NCBI GenBank assembly: GCA_017613595.1
Contig: JAGADM010000092.1
Coordinates: 12,626-76,625, forward strand
Source: Lachnospiraceae bacterium
Lineage (GTDB): Bacteria > Bacillota_A > Clostridia > Lachnospirales > Lachnospiraceae
Length of the DNA: 64,000 nt
Direction: 5' to 3'
Each line of letters begins with the position of its first letter. Position 1 is the stretch's first letter. The notes beneath the pieces are model-generated. The model saw nothing but the letters and a program-made list of their open reading frames with translations. It was not told where the DNA came from and did no database searches. A program made the position numbers and the translations under genes. Below are positions 17,930-26,986 of the stretch, in pieces.

Positions 17930-18859
17930 ATGAAGGCAGCGAGAAAGATTCTATCGATGGCAGCTGCTGTTGTGGTGCTCTCTTTTGTTACTTTCCTGGC
18001 ATTTGCCATCCTTCCGGGCGACGCCGCGCAGGCGAGACTCGGAACCGATGCGACTCCCGAGCAGGTGGAAGCGTTACGTGAGGAGATGGGTCTGAACGAC
18101 AACGTGCTCGTCCGCTACGGCCGCTGGGTGAACGGCGTGCTGCACGGCGATCTCGGAACCTCGATCCGGTTCCGCTGCCCGGTTACGGACCTCTTTAAGC
18201 AGATGCTTCCGAACACGCTGCTTTTGGCAGGCGTCGCATTTGCCATCATTCTTGTCCTGTCCTTCCCGCTCGGCATGCTTTATGCCCGTTATCCGGGAAG
18301 TGTCGGGGACCGCTTCGGCGTATTTTTGAACCAGACATTTATGGCAATCCCGGGATTCTTCCTCGGCATTGTCGTTTCGGTTGTGCTCGGCATCGGGCTC
18401 AAACTGTTCGTCCCGGGTGCATTTGTCTCCTATGACGAAGGACTCGGCGCGTGCCTTGCGTACCTGTTCTTCCCGGCGCTTTCCATCGCCCTTCCGAAGG
18501 TTGCGATGACCGTCCGGTTCCTTCGAAGCGCGCTTCTTACGGAAAAGCAGAAGGATTATGTCCGTACGGCGCGGAGCAAGGGTATCGGCGAATGGGAGAT
18601 CATCGGAAAGCACCTGATGCCGAACGCTCTCGCGGCTTCGGTAACGTTCCTCGGCGTTATCGTTTCGGAAATCGTTGCCGGAAGCATTGTCATTGAGCAG
18701 GTGTTCGGCGTGAACGGTCTCGGCCGGCTTCTCGTAAGCTCGGTCGCGAACCGCGACTACGATGTGGTGCAGGCGCTCGTTCTTTACATCGGCATTGTCG
18801 TCATCGTCCTCAACGGCGTAATTGAATCGCTGGTGCAGAAGGGGGGCGAGACGGAATGA
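17930..18859 (+). CDS. ABC transporter permease (DppB/OppB family)
   Basis: 309 residues. Six hydrophobic segments and the family N-terminus (PGDAAQARLGTDATPEQVEALREEMGLN) are present. The EAA loop 'YVRTARSKGIGEWEIIGKHLMPNAL' contacts the ATPase. The stop overlaps the start of the next gene (ATGA), so the two are coupled. Forms the first transmembrane subunit of the importer with the fused protein downstream. Confidence 0.94.
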   Translation: MKAARKILSMAAAVVVLSFVTFLAFAILPGDAAQARLGTDATPEQVEALREEMGLNDNVLVRYGRWVNGVLHGDLGTSIRFRCPVTDLFKQMLPNTLLLAGVAFAIILVLSFPLGMLYARYPGSVGDRFGVFLNQTFMAIPGFFLGIVVSVVLGIGLKLFVPGAFVSYDEGLGACLAYLFFPALSIALPKVAMTVRFLRSALLTEKQKDYVRTARSKGIGEWEIIGKHLMPNALAASVTFLGVIVSEIVAGSIVIEQVFGVNGLGRLLVSSVANRDYDVVQALVLYIGIVVIVLNGVIESLVQKGGETE

Positions 18860-21222
18860 AGAAATACCGCTCCTTTAACTTCATATGCGGCGGCGTGTTC
18901 CTCGGTCTGACGGCGCTTCTCGTGCTGTGGGGACTGTTCCGTACGCCGTATGACCCGACCGCGATCAATGCGGCCTTGAAGAACCACGGGCCGTCTCTTG
19001 CGCATCCGTTCGGAACGGACCAGCTCGGCCGAGATGTACTGAGCCGTGTTATGGTCGGCGCGAGAACCTCGTTTCTGATCGGAGCCGCGACGATTCTGAT
19101 CGGCGGTGTGATCGGTACCGTGATCGGTGCGCTTGCCGGTTTCTTCGGCGGGCTTTTCGATACGATCGTCATGCGTATCAACGACAGCCTGCTTGCGTTT
19201 CCGAGCATCCTGCTGGCGCTTGTTCTCGTGTGCATCTTCGGTACGGGTGAGAAGAACGTCATCCTTGCCCTCGGCATCCTGTTCATCCCGAGTATCGCGC
19301 GTGTCGTGCGAAGCGAGATCAAAAAGCAGGTTCCGATGGATTATGTTGCGAACGCGAAGCTCCTCGGCGCAGGGAAGATGCGCATCCTGTTCGTTCATAT
19401 TCTGCCGAATATCCGTGCGACGCTTCTTGTCACGATGGCAGTCGGATTTAATAACGCGGTACTTGCCGAGGCAGGACTCAGCTACCTCGGACTCGGCGTA
19501 CAGCCGCCGAAGGCAAGTCTCGGAAGAATGCTCAGCGAAGGACAGAGCTATCTGCGTCTCGCACCGTGGACGGTACTGTTCCCGGGCATTATCCTCGCAC
19601 TTTGCGTACTCGGCGTTACATTGATCAGCGACGTTTATTCCGGCAACTCCGCCGATACGGAGGACCCGGTTAAGGCGCGCCGGATTATCCGCCGCTTCTT
19701 ACGGGAGAAATATCCGGAGGAACCTGCGGAAAAGGAGAAGCCGGATGCCGGTACGGTTCTTACGGTGAAGAACCTGCGCATCGCATTTGCCTCTGAGACC
19801 GATGCGCCCAATGAAGTGGTACACGGAATCTCGTTCCGCATGAAGCCGGGCGAGAAACTCGGCATCGTCGGAGAGTCGGGAAGCGGCAAGAGCGTGACGG
19901 CGCTTTCGGTAATGCACCTGCTGCCCGAGAAAGGCGCCGCGATCGGAGATATTTCGGTTACTTACGAAGATGAAAAGGGCTTCCACAAGGTGGATATGTC
20001 CCATTATAACGCAAAGGAAATGCAGCGTTATCGCGGCGCGGAGATCGCCATGGTATTCCAGGAGCCGATGTCCTCGCTGAATCCTTCGATGAAGATCCGC
20101 CGGCAGATGGCCGAGATGCTGACGCACGGCGAACGCAGATGGACCAAGGAGGAAGTGCAGGCAAGGCTTACGGAAGCACTTCTGGAGGTTGACCTGCAGG
20201 ATACGGACCGCATCCTTTCGAGTTATCCGTCGAAGCTTTCCGGCGGACAGAGGCAGCGTATCATGATCGCGATGGCGATGCTCAATCATCCGAAGGTGCT
20301 GATCTGCGACGAGCCGACAACGGCGCTTGACGCGGAAACGCAGGAACAGATATTGTGTCTGCTGGAGCGCCTGCAGAAGAAGTACCGGACGGCAATCCTC
20401 TTCATTTCCCATGACCTCGGAATCGTGAAACGGCTGTGCGACCGCGTCATGGTATTCCATAACGGCGTTGTGGTGGAGGAAGGCAGTGCGGACGAGATCT
20501 TCGAGAGTCCGAAGGAAGATTATACGAAGCAGCTGATCGCGGCTTCGGAGGGGGCGGATTTCGCGAAGAAGATGGAGGTTCCCGAGGATTCGGAGGAGAT
20601 TGTTAAGATTTCCCACCTTCATATGGCATTCGGACGTATGCGAGGATTCAAACCGTTACGCTACCGCACGAAGGTGCTTACAAACTATAACCTCTCCGTA
20701 AAACGCGGCGAGGTATACGGAATCGTCGGACGAAGCGGTTCCGGAAAGTCCACGCTTGCGAAATGCCTGTGCGGACTGTTGCGGCCGCTGGTCGGAACGA
20801 TGGAGATCAAAGGAAAAGTCGGGATGGTATTCCAGGATCCTTACGGAAGTCTGAACCCGCAGAAATCGGTTCTGTGGCTTCTCGAGGAGCCGCTCCGGAT
20901 CCGCAAGGTTCCGAAGGAGGAACGAAGGGCAAGGGCAAAGGAAATGCTTCAGTCGATCGGTCTTCCCGAGGATTACGGCGAGAGAAAGATTACGCAGCTT
21001 TCCGGCGGACAGCGGCAGCGTGTGGCTATCGGTATGGCGCTGATGTCGCAGCCGGAGATCCTGGTTCTCGATGAGCCCGTATCCGCGCTTGACGTAACCG
21101 TCCAGGAGCAGATACTGGCGCTTCTTACGGAGCTTCATAACCGGTATCATCTGACTTATATATTCATCACGCATGACCGTGCGGTCATGAACCGGTTCGC
21201 AACGAAAGTCGAAGTATGGTAA
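18856..21222 (+). CDS. Fused peptide ABC transporter: permease plus two ATPases
   Basis: 788 residues combining subunits that are usually three proteins. Residues 1-~280 are a DppC/OppC-type permease ('HPFGTDQLGRDVLSRVM', then EAA loop 'YVANAKLLGAGKMRI'). Residues ~295-560 are a DppD-type ATPase with Walker A GESGSGKS (about 338-345) and LSGGQRQR. Residues ~575-788 are a DppF-type ATPase with Walker A GRSGSGKS (about 625-632), LSGGQRQR and DEPVSALD. The second ATPase ends soon after its H-loop (ITHD), lacking the usual C-terminal oligopeptide-transporter tail. The frame is uninterrupted, so this is a true fusion and not a sequencing artefact visible in the data. The predicted stoichiometry is one OppB with one fused chain. 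Confidence 0.93.
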   Translation: MKKYRSFNFICGGVFLGLTALLVLWGLFRTPYDPTAINAALKNHGPSLAHPFGTDQLGRDVLSRVMVGARTSFLIGAATILIGGVIGTVIGALAGFFGGLFDTIVMRINDSLLAFPSILLALVLVCIFGTGEKNVILALGILFIPSIARVVRSEIKKQVPMDYVANAKLLGAGKMRILFVHILPNIRATLLVTMAVGFNNAVLAEAGLSYLGLGVQPPKASLGRMLSEGQSYLRLAPWTVLFPGIILALCVLGVTLISDVYSGNSADTEDPVKARRIIRRFLREKYPEEPAEKEKPDAGTVLTVKNLRIAFASETDAPNEVVHGISFRMKPGEKLGIVGESGSGKSVTALSVMHLLPEKGAAIGDISVTYEDEKGFHKVDMSHYNAKEMQRYRGAEIAMVFQEPMSSLNPSMKIRRQMAEMLTHGERRWTKEEVQARLTEALLEVDLQDTDRILSSYPSKLSGGQRQRIMIAMAMLNHPKVLICDEPTTALDAETQEQILCLLERLQKKYRTAILFISHDLGIVKRLCDRVMVFHNGVVVEEGSADEIFESPKEDYTKQLIAASEGADFAKKMEVPEDSEEIVKISHLHMAFGRMRGFKPLRYRTKVLTNYNLSVKRGEVYGIVGRSGSGKSTLAKCLCGLLRPLVGTMEIKGKVGMVFQDPYGSLNPQKSVLWLLEEPLRIRKVPKEERRARAKEMLQSIGLPEDYGERKITQLSGGQRQRVAIGMALMSQPEILVLDEPVSALDVTVQEQILALLTELHNRYHLTYIFITHDRAVMNRFATKVEVW

Positions 21223-21229
21223 AAGAAAA

Positions 21230-21268
21230 CGGCGGGTCAGTCGCAAGACTGAAACCCGCCGGTTTTTA
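21230..21268 (+). terminator. Intrinsic terminator after the peptide importer
   Basis: CGGCGGGT-CAGTC pairs with GACTG-AA-ACCCGCCG around GCAA, followed by TTTTT. Perhaps shared with the convergent minus-strand gene. Confidence 0.92.
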
Positions 21269-21288
21269 TTTTGTATTCTTTCGTTTTA

Positions 21289-22371
21289 TCATCCGATGCC
21301 GATGCACTCATGGCAGATCCGGATTGCCTTATTCAGTACGTCCTGAACGCCGCCGCCGAAGATACCTGCAAGCAGTAGAGTAACACCGAGAACAAGCAGA
21401 GCAAGCCGTACAATGAGTAGAATCGTCTTGCGGGAATCGGAAGGCCTCTTTCCGGAAGTGTTCCTTGTTCCGTCAGGTGCGGAGGCATTCTCTGAAAAGT
21501 CCGAAACAGACACGGGCGTTTTCTTTCCGGACTCCTTCACGGTGTCCTTAAAACCGTAATGAATTGCGCCTTCGGGACACGAGGCGATACACTGCCCGCA
21601 GTGTATGCACTCACGGTCGCGGACCTTTTTGATATCCATCGGACAGGCATGAACGCAGGCGTTGCAATGGGTGCAGCGGTCCGGGTCCACGCGGATGCCG
21701 AATACCGCGACCGGCTGAAAGAACGAATAAACCGCTCCTAGCGGACATACGAAACGGCAGAACGCGCGGAAGCAGAAGATGCATAAAAGAAGAATTGCGC
21801 AGAGCAGAAATACCTTCCACGTGAAGAGACGCCCGGTCAGCGTCCGCAGAACGGGATTCTTAAATACGAGCGGAATCCCCGCTTCAAAGGTTCCCGCGGG
21901 GCATATGTATTTGCAGAAGCCCGGTGCCAGCTTCCAGAGAGGAATGATCAGGACAAATGCAAACAGTACAACATACTTAAACAGCGAAAGAATCCGCGTC
22001 ACGCGGCTTTTTTTGATCTTCGGAACGGGAATCTTATGCAGAAGGTCCTGGATCAGGCCGAAAGGACAGAGGAAGCCGCAGATGAACCGGCCGAGCAAGA
22101 GTCCGAACAGCAGGATGGTACCGAGAATGTAGTAGGGAATCCGGTAGCGGGAACCGACAAGAGCCGTCTGGAGGCTGCCGAGAGGGCAGGAAGCGACAGC
22201 GCCCGGGCAGGAATAGCAGTTAAGTCCCGGCACACAGACACCTTTCGTGTCGCCCTTATAAATCTTTCCTTCGGCAAATCCGCGGAAATGGCAGTTATAA
22301 AGAACCGCGGCCATAAGCTGGACGTAGTGCCGTTTCGGAAAGAGCCTCTGTTTCTTAGGAGTATCGGTCAT
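21289..22371 (-). CDS. Membrane polyferredoxin (NapH/MauN-like 4Fe-4S protein)
   Basis: 360 residues. Several transmembrane segments carry the NapH-type Cys pairs CGFLCPFG and CRFVCPLG on the cytoplasmic side. Residues ~225-270 form a ferredoxin-like domain with CTHCNACVHACP and CIHCGQCIASCP, which would bind two 4Fe-4S clusters. The N-terminus also has CYSCPGAVASCPLG. A final transmembrane helix lies near the C-terminus, after a Ser/Lys-rich linker. The family passes electrons across or to the membrane. It lies 54 bases after a TlpA-like lipoprotein gene, so it may supply reducing power to that extracellular thioredoxin; that is inference. Confidence 0.88.
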   Translation of the reverse strand: MTDTPKKQRLFPKRHYVQLMAAVLYNCHFRGFAEGKIYKGDTKGVCVPGLNCYSCPGAVASCPLGSLQTALVGSRYRIPYYILGTILLFGLLLGRFICGFLCPFGLIQDLLHKIPVPKIKKSRVTRILSLFKYVVLFAFVLIIPLWKLAPGFCKYICPAGTFEAGIPLVFKNPVLRTLTGRLFTWKVFLLCAILLLCIFCFRAFCRFVCPLGAVYSFFQPVAVFGIRVDPDRCTHCNACVHACPMDIKKVRDRECIHCGQCIASCPEGAIHYGFKDTVKESGKKTPVSVSDFSENASAPDGTRNTSGKRPSDSRKTILLIVRLALLVLGVTLLLAGIFGGGVQDVLNKAIRICHECIGIG

Positions 22372-22425
22372 GGAATAAGTCCTTTCGGATATTTCGCGCG
22401 GCAGCAGCTTTACGGCGACAGGGGA

Positions 22426-23091
22426 TCATTTTCCAATCACGGCATCGACATCCTTGCGGTAATCCTGATAGGAGCGGGAGCCGACATAAATCTTCTTAAT
22501 GATGCCGTCTTTTATGAGAAGCGTGTACGGAATGTAGTCGCTCGGATAGTAGTCACCGATTGCAGTGCCTTCGACCGTTGAGAAAAGAGAGTCGCTGTAG
22601 GAATTCTGCTTGCAGAACTGCTTTACGTCGGTAATCGGGTCACTGACGCTTAGACAGCAGACGGTAAAGTTTTCGATACCGTCATTCGCGAGTTTCTGCA
22701 GGTCCGGCATCTCCTTGACGCACGGACCGCACCAGGTCGCCCAGAAATTGAGAAGAACCATACCGTCATCATGGTCGGACATACGGAAGATGGATCCGTC
22801 AAGAAGTGTTACGCTGAATTCCGGGGCAACATCTCCCTCCGCCAGTTCTTTCTTCGTTCCGGTCCTCGTATCGGCGTTCGGACGGTTCGGAAACTTTTCG
22901 GGCTTCTCCGTCGGAACGGTTTCGCCGGTCGGGACGCCGGCTCCGGTCGTGGCGGAAGCATTGTTTGCGGGAACTTTGGTGACGTCATTCTCACCGACTG
23001 TTGATTCGCAGCCTGTGAGCACGGCGGTTAGGAGTAAAAGAGCAAGGAACAGGCATGTCATCGGACGAAGTCCGTTAATCAATTTTTTCAT
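22426..23091 (-). CDS. TlpA-like thioredoxin lipoprotein
   Basis: 221 residues from ATG 23091; an in-frame ATG two codons earlier is equally possible, as no strong ribosome site marks either. The signal peptide ends in VLTGC (lipid-modified Cys). A low-complexity Thr/Pro/Lys linker leads to a TlpA/ResA-type thioredoxin domain: 'GDVAPEFSVTLLDGS', NFWATWCGPC with Cys121 and Cys124, and the cis-Pro region 'DYIPYTLLI'. Located outside the membrane, it would reduce or oxidise disulfides. Paired with the polyferredoxin gene downstream. Confidence 0.9.
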   Translation of the reverse strand: MKKLINGLRPMTCLFLALLLLTAVLTGCESTVGENDVTKVPANNASATTGAGVPTGETVPTEKPEKFPNRPNADTRTGTKKELAEGDVAPEFSVTLLDGSIFRMSDHDDGMVLLNFWATWCGPCVKEMPDLQKLANDGIENFTVCCLSVSDPITDVKQFCKQNSYSDSLFSTVEGTAIGDYYPSDYIPYTLLIKDGIIKKIYVGSRSYQDYRKDVDAVIGK

Positions 23092-23182
23092 GATCATTGA
23101 AGCCGGCGGATACACCGGCATATCCTTTCCCCGGCAGAGCCGGACTGAACGGCGAGGTATATGCCCAACCGTTATGGAACGT

Positions 23183-23211
23183 ATTATAGCACATTTTCCC
23201 AGAGGATTCCA
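23183..23211 (-). promoter_or_regulatory. Promoter of the TlpA/polyferredoxin unit, GGAAAATG type
   Basis: On the minus strand TATAAT (23188-23183) preceded by GGGAAAATGTGC. The -35 17 bases upstream (TGGAAT) is weak, so recognition may depend on the extended -10. Confidence 0.65.
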
Positions 23212-23219
23212 CACGGGAA

Positions 23220-23248
23220 TTGCGCCGGCATGGGCGGTATGGTATAAT
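23220..23248 (+). promoter_or_regulatory. Promoter of the Mrr-like gene
   Basis: TTGCGC, 17 bases, TATAAT, oriented away from the TlpA promoter. Confidence 0.75.
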
Positions 23249-23276
23249 GTTAAGAACGGTAAGGGGGCCGTTATGT

Positions 23277-23852
23277 ATGAGCCGGAAAGCAATAGACGGA
23301 TATGAATATGAGAAAGTGTGCGCGGAATATCTGCGGCGGAAGGGCTTTCGGAAAGTGCGCGTAACGAAGGCAAGCCGGGACCAGGGGGTAGATATTCTCG
23401 CGAAGAAGCGGCGCAAGACATACGCCGTGCAGTGCAAATACTATGCCACTCCGGTCGGAAACAAAGCCGTGCAGGAGGTGTACGCCGGCGCGTCATTCTA
23501 CGGATGCGACCGGGCGATGGTGATCACCAACGCGAGCTTTACGAAGGGAGCTTATGAGCTGGCGGAAACGCTTGATGTGGAACTGGTTTCGGATGTGGAT
23601 CCGTCTAGGACCATGTTCGGCATTGTAGACCTGATCGCGGCGCTTCTGATGCTTGCCGTAATCGGCTGTTACATCGCGGAGAGAAAGGAACTCTTCTCGC
23701 TGGGTAATCTGATTCCCGGTGTCATGCGCGAGTGGCTTTATCTCGGTGCGGGAATGATTCTCGTGCTGCTTATTATCCTCGGATCGATCCGCCGGAACCG
23801 CTACCGTTTCCGCGATGAGGAAACTGAAGAAGAGGACGAGGCGGAGCAGTAA
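23277..23852 (+). CDS. Membrane-anchored Mrr-like restriction endonuclease domain protein
   Basis: 191 residues from ATG 23277 behind AAGGGGG. The N-terminal ~110 residues match the Mrr/PD-(D/E)xK fold: 'YEYEKVCAEYLRRKGFRKVRVT', then GVD with Asp39, and QCK with Gln52 and Lys54, giving D-QxK active-site geometry. Two transmembrane segments follow (about residues 120-140 and 155-175), with an acidic C-terminal tail. Members cut DNA, usually methylated or foreign. The membrane anchor is the unusual part. No methyltransferase gene is adjacent. Confidence 0.87.
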   Translation: MSRKAIDGYEYEKVCAEYLRRKGFRKVRVTKASRDQGVDILAKKRRKTYAVQCKYYATPVGNKAVQEVYAGASFYGCDRAMVITNASFTKGAYELAETLDVELVSDVDPSRTMFGIVDLIAALLMLAVIGCYIAERKELFSLGNLIPGVMREWLYLGAGMILVLLIILGSIRRNRYRFRDEETEEEDEAEQ

Positions 23853-23970
23853 AACGAATTAGAAAATTATACAATCTTTGTATATGATATTCTATTGCCT
23901 AATTCCCTGCCTTCCCCGTAAACTGACGGTATAGGGTGAAGACTCTAAAACAGAACGGAGAGGAAATAAG

Positions 23971-24897
23971 ATGAAGACAATCGATATCGTTAACGGACCG
24001 CAGAAGGCATCGGCGATCATTCAGGGGTGTATGCGAATGCCGGGTCTCAGCCCGGAGGATGCGGCAAAGGTGATCCGCACGGCTTATGACTGCGGCGTGA
24101 ATTTCTTCGACCATGCCACCTGCTACGGAGCGGGTGCTGCCGAGACGCGTTTCAGCGAGGCTTTCCCGATGACGGGAATCCGCCGCGGGGACATCTATAT
24201 CCAGAGCAAATGCGGACTGTGTTTCGACCGCAATGAATTTGACTGGACCAGAGAAAACATTTTAGAGAGTGTCGACGGGATTCTTGACCGTCTGAAGACG
24301 GATTATCTCGATACCCTGCTGCTTCACCGTCCGGACGTGCTGTTCGACCCCGAAGAGGTGGCGGAGGCATTTGACGTACTCGAGAAGTCCGGAAAGGTAC
24401 GTCATTTCGGTGTCAGCAACCTGGTGCCGATGCAGATCGAACTCCTTAAGAAATACGTGAAGCAGCCGCTTATCATCAACCAGGTACAGCTCTCCTTAGA
24501 GCAGTCCCAACTGATCGACCAGGCGCTTTACATGAATAATAAGACAACCGATTTCTCGGTGAACCGTGACGGCAACGCGCTCGACTACTGCCGCCTGAAG
24601 GACATTACGATCCAGGCATGGTCGCCGCTTCAGTACGGCATGTTCGGAGGCTCGTTCATCGACAATCCGAAGTTCCCGAAGATGAACGAAGCGCTGCAGA
24701 AGATCGCGGATCGCGAGGGTGTGTCCAAAGCCGCAGTCGCTATCGCGTGGATACTTCGTCACCCGGCGAAGATGCAGGCCATCATCGGTTCGATGAACCC
24801 GGAGCATATCAAGGATGCGTGCGCCGCTTCCGATGTGAAGCTTTCGCATCATGATTGGTACGAGCTGTATCTTGCGGCAGGCAAATTCCTTCCGTAA
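23971..24897 (+). CDS. Aldo/keto reductase (YdhF-like)
   Basis: 308 residues. The fold is a TIM-barrel NADPH-dependent oxidoreductase: 'GCRMPGL' is seen as GCMRMPGL, the catalytic Asp-Tyr pair lies in 'NFFDHATCYGAGAAE', 'DTLLLHRPD' and 'VRHFGVSN' are family motifs, and 'IIGSMNPEHI' is in the cofactor region. Resembles E. coli YdhF-type reductases. The natural substrate is unknown. It follows a GGAGAGGAAATAAG ribosome site and stands alone in the local layout. Confidence 0.92.
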   Translation: MKTIDIVNGPQKASAIIQGCMRMPGLSPEDAAKVIRTAYDCGVNFFDHATCYGAGAAETRFSEAFPMTGIRRGDIYIQSKCGLCFDRNEFDWTRENILESVDGILDRLKTDYLDTLLLHRPDVLFDPEEVAEAFDVLEKSGKVRHFGVSNLVPMQIELLKKYVKQPLIINQVQLSLEQSQLIDQALYMNNKTTDFSVNRDGNALDYCRLKDITIQAWSPLQYGMFGGSFIDNPKFPKMNEALQKIADREGVSKAAVAIAWILRHPAKMQAIIGSMNPEHIKDACAASDVKLSHHDWYELYLAAGKFLP

Positions 24898-25021
24898 GCG
24901 CTCTGAAGAAGTCCGGAAAAGGGGCAGAGCAGTCATATTTTCCTGAAAAAAGCCCGTTGTTTAAAGGATGAGAAATGGCGGGAAATAATAATTCTACCGA
25001 TGTAGAAAGGAGACAAAGCCT

Positions 25022-26935
25022 ATGGCAGGCGGAGGCGGACGTATGGGGGGCCCTTTTGCAAGGGGCTTCATGACGGAGGAGGAGAAAGCGAACCAGCCTA
25101 AGATTACGAAAGCACTGCTGAAAAGAGTATTTTCGTATCTCACACCGTATTGGAAACAGTTTGCATTTGTACTTGTATGCATCGCGGTTTCCTCGGTAAT
25201 GTCACTGTACCCTTCGGTACTGACCGGTAAGATTCTCGATGAAGGCATCATCGGCCGGAACAAGAAGATGCTGATCATTCTGATCATCGCGTCGTTCGGT
25301 CTGACGCTGGCATCCAACCTGATCGGCGTACTCGAAGCATATCTCAATGCGTGGATCGCGCAGCACATCACGTACGATATGCGGAACCAGATGTTCAAAC
25401 ATCTGCAGAAGATGTCGCAGCGGTTCTTCACATCGAACAACCAGGGCGATATCATCACCCGAATGACGAGTGATATTTCGGGTGTCGAATCCGTTATCAC
25501 GAATACCTTCCGTAATATCCTTTCGAACTCCATCACGCTGATCGTAGCTCTCGTGATGATGTTCCGGATGAACTGGATGCTCGCGCTGCTCGGTGTCTGC
25601 ATCATTCCGCTTTTCGTTATCCCGACGAGAAAGGCCGGCAAAACGCGTTGGAAACTGACCGGCGAAGCACAGCAGTGCAACGACGAGATCAACGGTATCC
25701 TGAACGAAACGATGTCGGTAAGCGGACAGCTGCTTGTGAAGCTGTTCGGTAAGGAAAAGAAGGAGTACGGACGCTACAAGGATGCGAACGGCCGCATGAT
25801 CCGCCTCAACATCCGTGAGCGCATGGCAGGCCGCTGGTTCTTCGTCGTGCTGAATACCGTTACGAACATCGGCCCGATGCTTTTATATCTGGTCGGCGGT
25901 ATTTTGATCATTGATTACAATAAGAACATATCCCCCGGTGACATCACCGTTCTTGTGGGACTGCTCGGACGCACTTATATGCCGGTCAACAACCTGTTGA
26001 ACATTCAGGTCGACTGGATGCGTTCGATGGCACTCTTTACCCGTATCTTCGAATACTTCGATATGCCCGTGGAGATTGAAAATGCACCCGACGCGGTGAC
26101 TCCCGAATCCACGAGCGGCGAAGTGGAATTTGACCATGTTGATTTCTCGTACGATCCGGAAAGGAAGATACTCAAAGATGTTTCCTTCCGGCTGGAAAGC
26201 GGGCACAGCATTGCGATCGTCGGGCCGTCCGGCTCGGGTAAGAGTACGATCATCAATCTGATCCCGCGTCTCTATGATGTCCAGTGCGGATCAGTCCGCT
26301 TCGGCGGTGTCGATGTCAGAAAGCTTGACCTGTCGTTCCTTCGCAAGAATGTCGGCGTGGTTTCCCAGGAAACCTATCTTTTCAACGGAACGATCCGTGA
26401 GAACCTCCTTTACGCAAAGGAAGACGCGACCGAAGAAGAGATGATCGAAGCCTGCAAAAAGGCCAATATCTACGATTTCATTTCTTCGCAGGAAACGGGT
26501 CTTGACACGATGGTCGGAAACCGCGGACTGAAGCTGTCGGGCGGTGAGAAGCAGCGTATCTCGATCGCGAGAGTATTGCTTAAGAACCCTGCGCTTCTGA
26601 TCTTCGACGAAGCAACCTCGGCACTCGATTCCATTTCCGAGAGCAAGATTCAGGAAGCCATCGATCCGATCATCGAGGAACGGACGAGTATTCTGATCGC
26701 GCACCGTCTTTCGACGATTCTTGCGGCCGACGAAATCCTTGTTGTAAAGGACGGAGAGATCGTGGAGCGCGGCCAGCACAGTGAACTTGTTAAACTCGGC
26801 GGCGTTTACACCGAACTTTACAATACGCAGTTCAATCGTCCTCTCGGTAATATGGAGAAGATTGAGGCTGCGGAAGCAGAGGAGGAAACTCCGGCAGAGG
26901 AGGCAGCTTCCGGCACCGGAGAGATTGTATTATAA
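25022..26935 (+). CDS. ABC exporter half-transporter (MsbA/LmrA-like)
   Basis: 637 residues. A Gly-rich N-terminus (MAGGGGRMGG) precedes a type I exporter membrane domain (six segments, about residues 45-340), then an ATPase with Walker A GPSGSGKS (about 401-408), Q-loop VSQETYLF, LSGGEKQR and a Walker B 'LLIFDEATSALDS'. The C-terminal ~30 residues are Glu-rich. One gene only, so it probably acts as a homodimer. Substrates of this group include lipids and drugs; nothing here narrows it. AGGAGA precedes the ATG. Confidence 0.94.
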   Translation: MAGGGGRMGGPFARGFMTEEEKANQPKITKALLKRVFSYLTPYWKQFAFVLVCIAVSSVMSLYPSVLTGKILDEGIIGRNKKMLIILIIASFGLTLASNLIGVLEAYLNAWIAQHITYDMRNQMFKHLQKMSQRFFTSNNQGDIITRMTSDISGVESVITNTFRNILSNSITLIVALVMMFRMNWMLALLGVCIIPLFVIPTRKAGKTRWKLTGEAQQCNDEINGILNETMSVSGQLLVKLFGKEKKEYGRYKDANGRMIRLNIRERMAGRWFFVVLNTVTNIGPMLLYLVGGILIIDYNKNISPGDITVLVGLLGRTYMPVNNLLNIQVDWMRSMALFTRIFEYFDMPVEIENAPDAVTPESTSGEVEFDHVDFSYDPERKILKDVSFRLESGHSIAIVGPSGSGKSTIINLIPRLYDVQCGSVRFGGVDVRKLDLSFLRKNVGVVSQETYLFNGTIRENLLYAKEDATEEEMIEACKKANIYDFISSQETGLDTMVGNRGLKLSGGEKQRISIARVLLKNPALLIFDEATSALDSISESKIQEAIDPIIEERTSILIAHRLSTILAADEILVVKDGEIVERGQHSELVKLGGVYTELYNTQFNRPLGNMEKIEAAEAEEETPAEEAASGTGEIVL

Positions 26936-26946
26936 GACTATTTCAT

Positions 26947-26969
26947 CGGCCGCCTTCGGGCGGCCGGTT
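26947..26969 (+). terminator. Hairpin after ABC exporter, weak terminator
   Basis: CGGCCGCC pairs perfectly with GGCGGCCG around a TTCG tetraloop. Only a short GTTT follows, so termination may be partial and the next gene, 18 bases on, could be read through. Confidence 0.6.
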
Positions 26970-26986
26970 TGCAGGAGAGACACCGT

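Noticed and set aside
16369..18102. 577-residue frame on the minus strand opposite the peptide-binding protein gene
   Set aside because: It is a mirror of a strong coding gene (clear family motifs on the plus strand), lacks any known motif and has no ribosome site. Treated as a shadow.
24898..25021. Riboswitch in the gap before the ABC exporter
   Set aside because: The 124 bases hold no extended conserved fold that I could recognise and no terminator/antiterminator pair.
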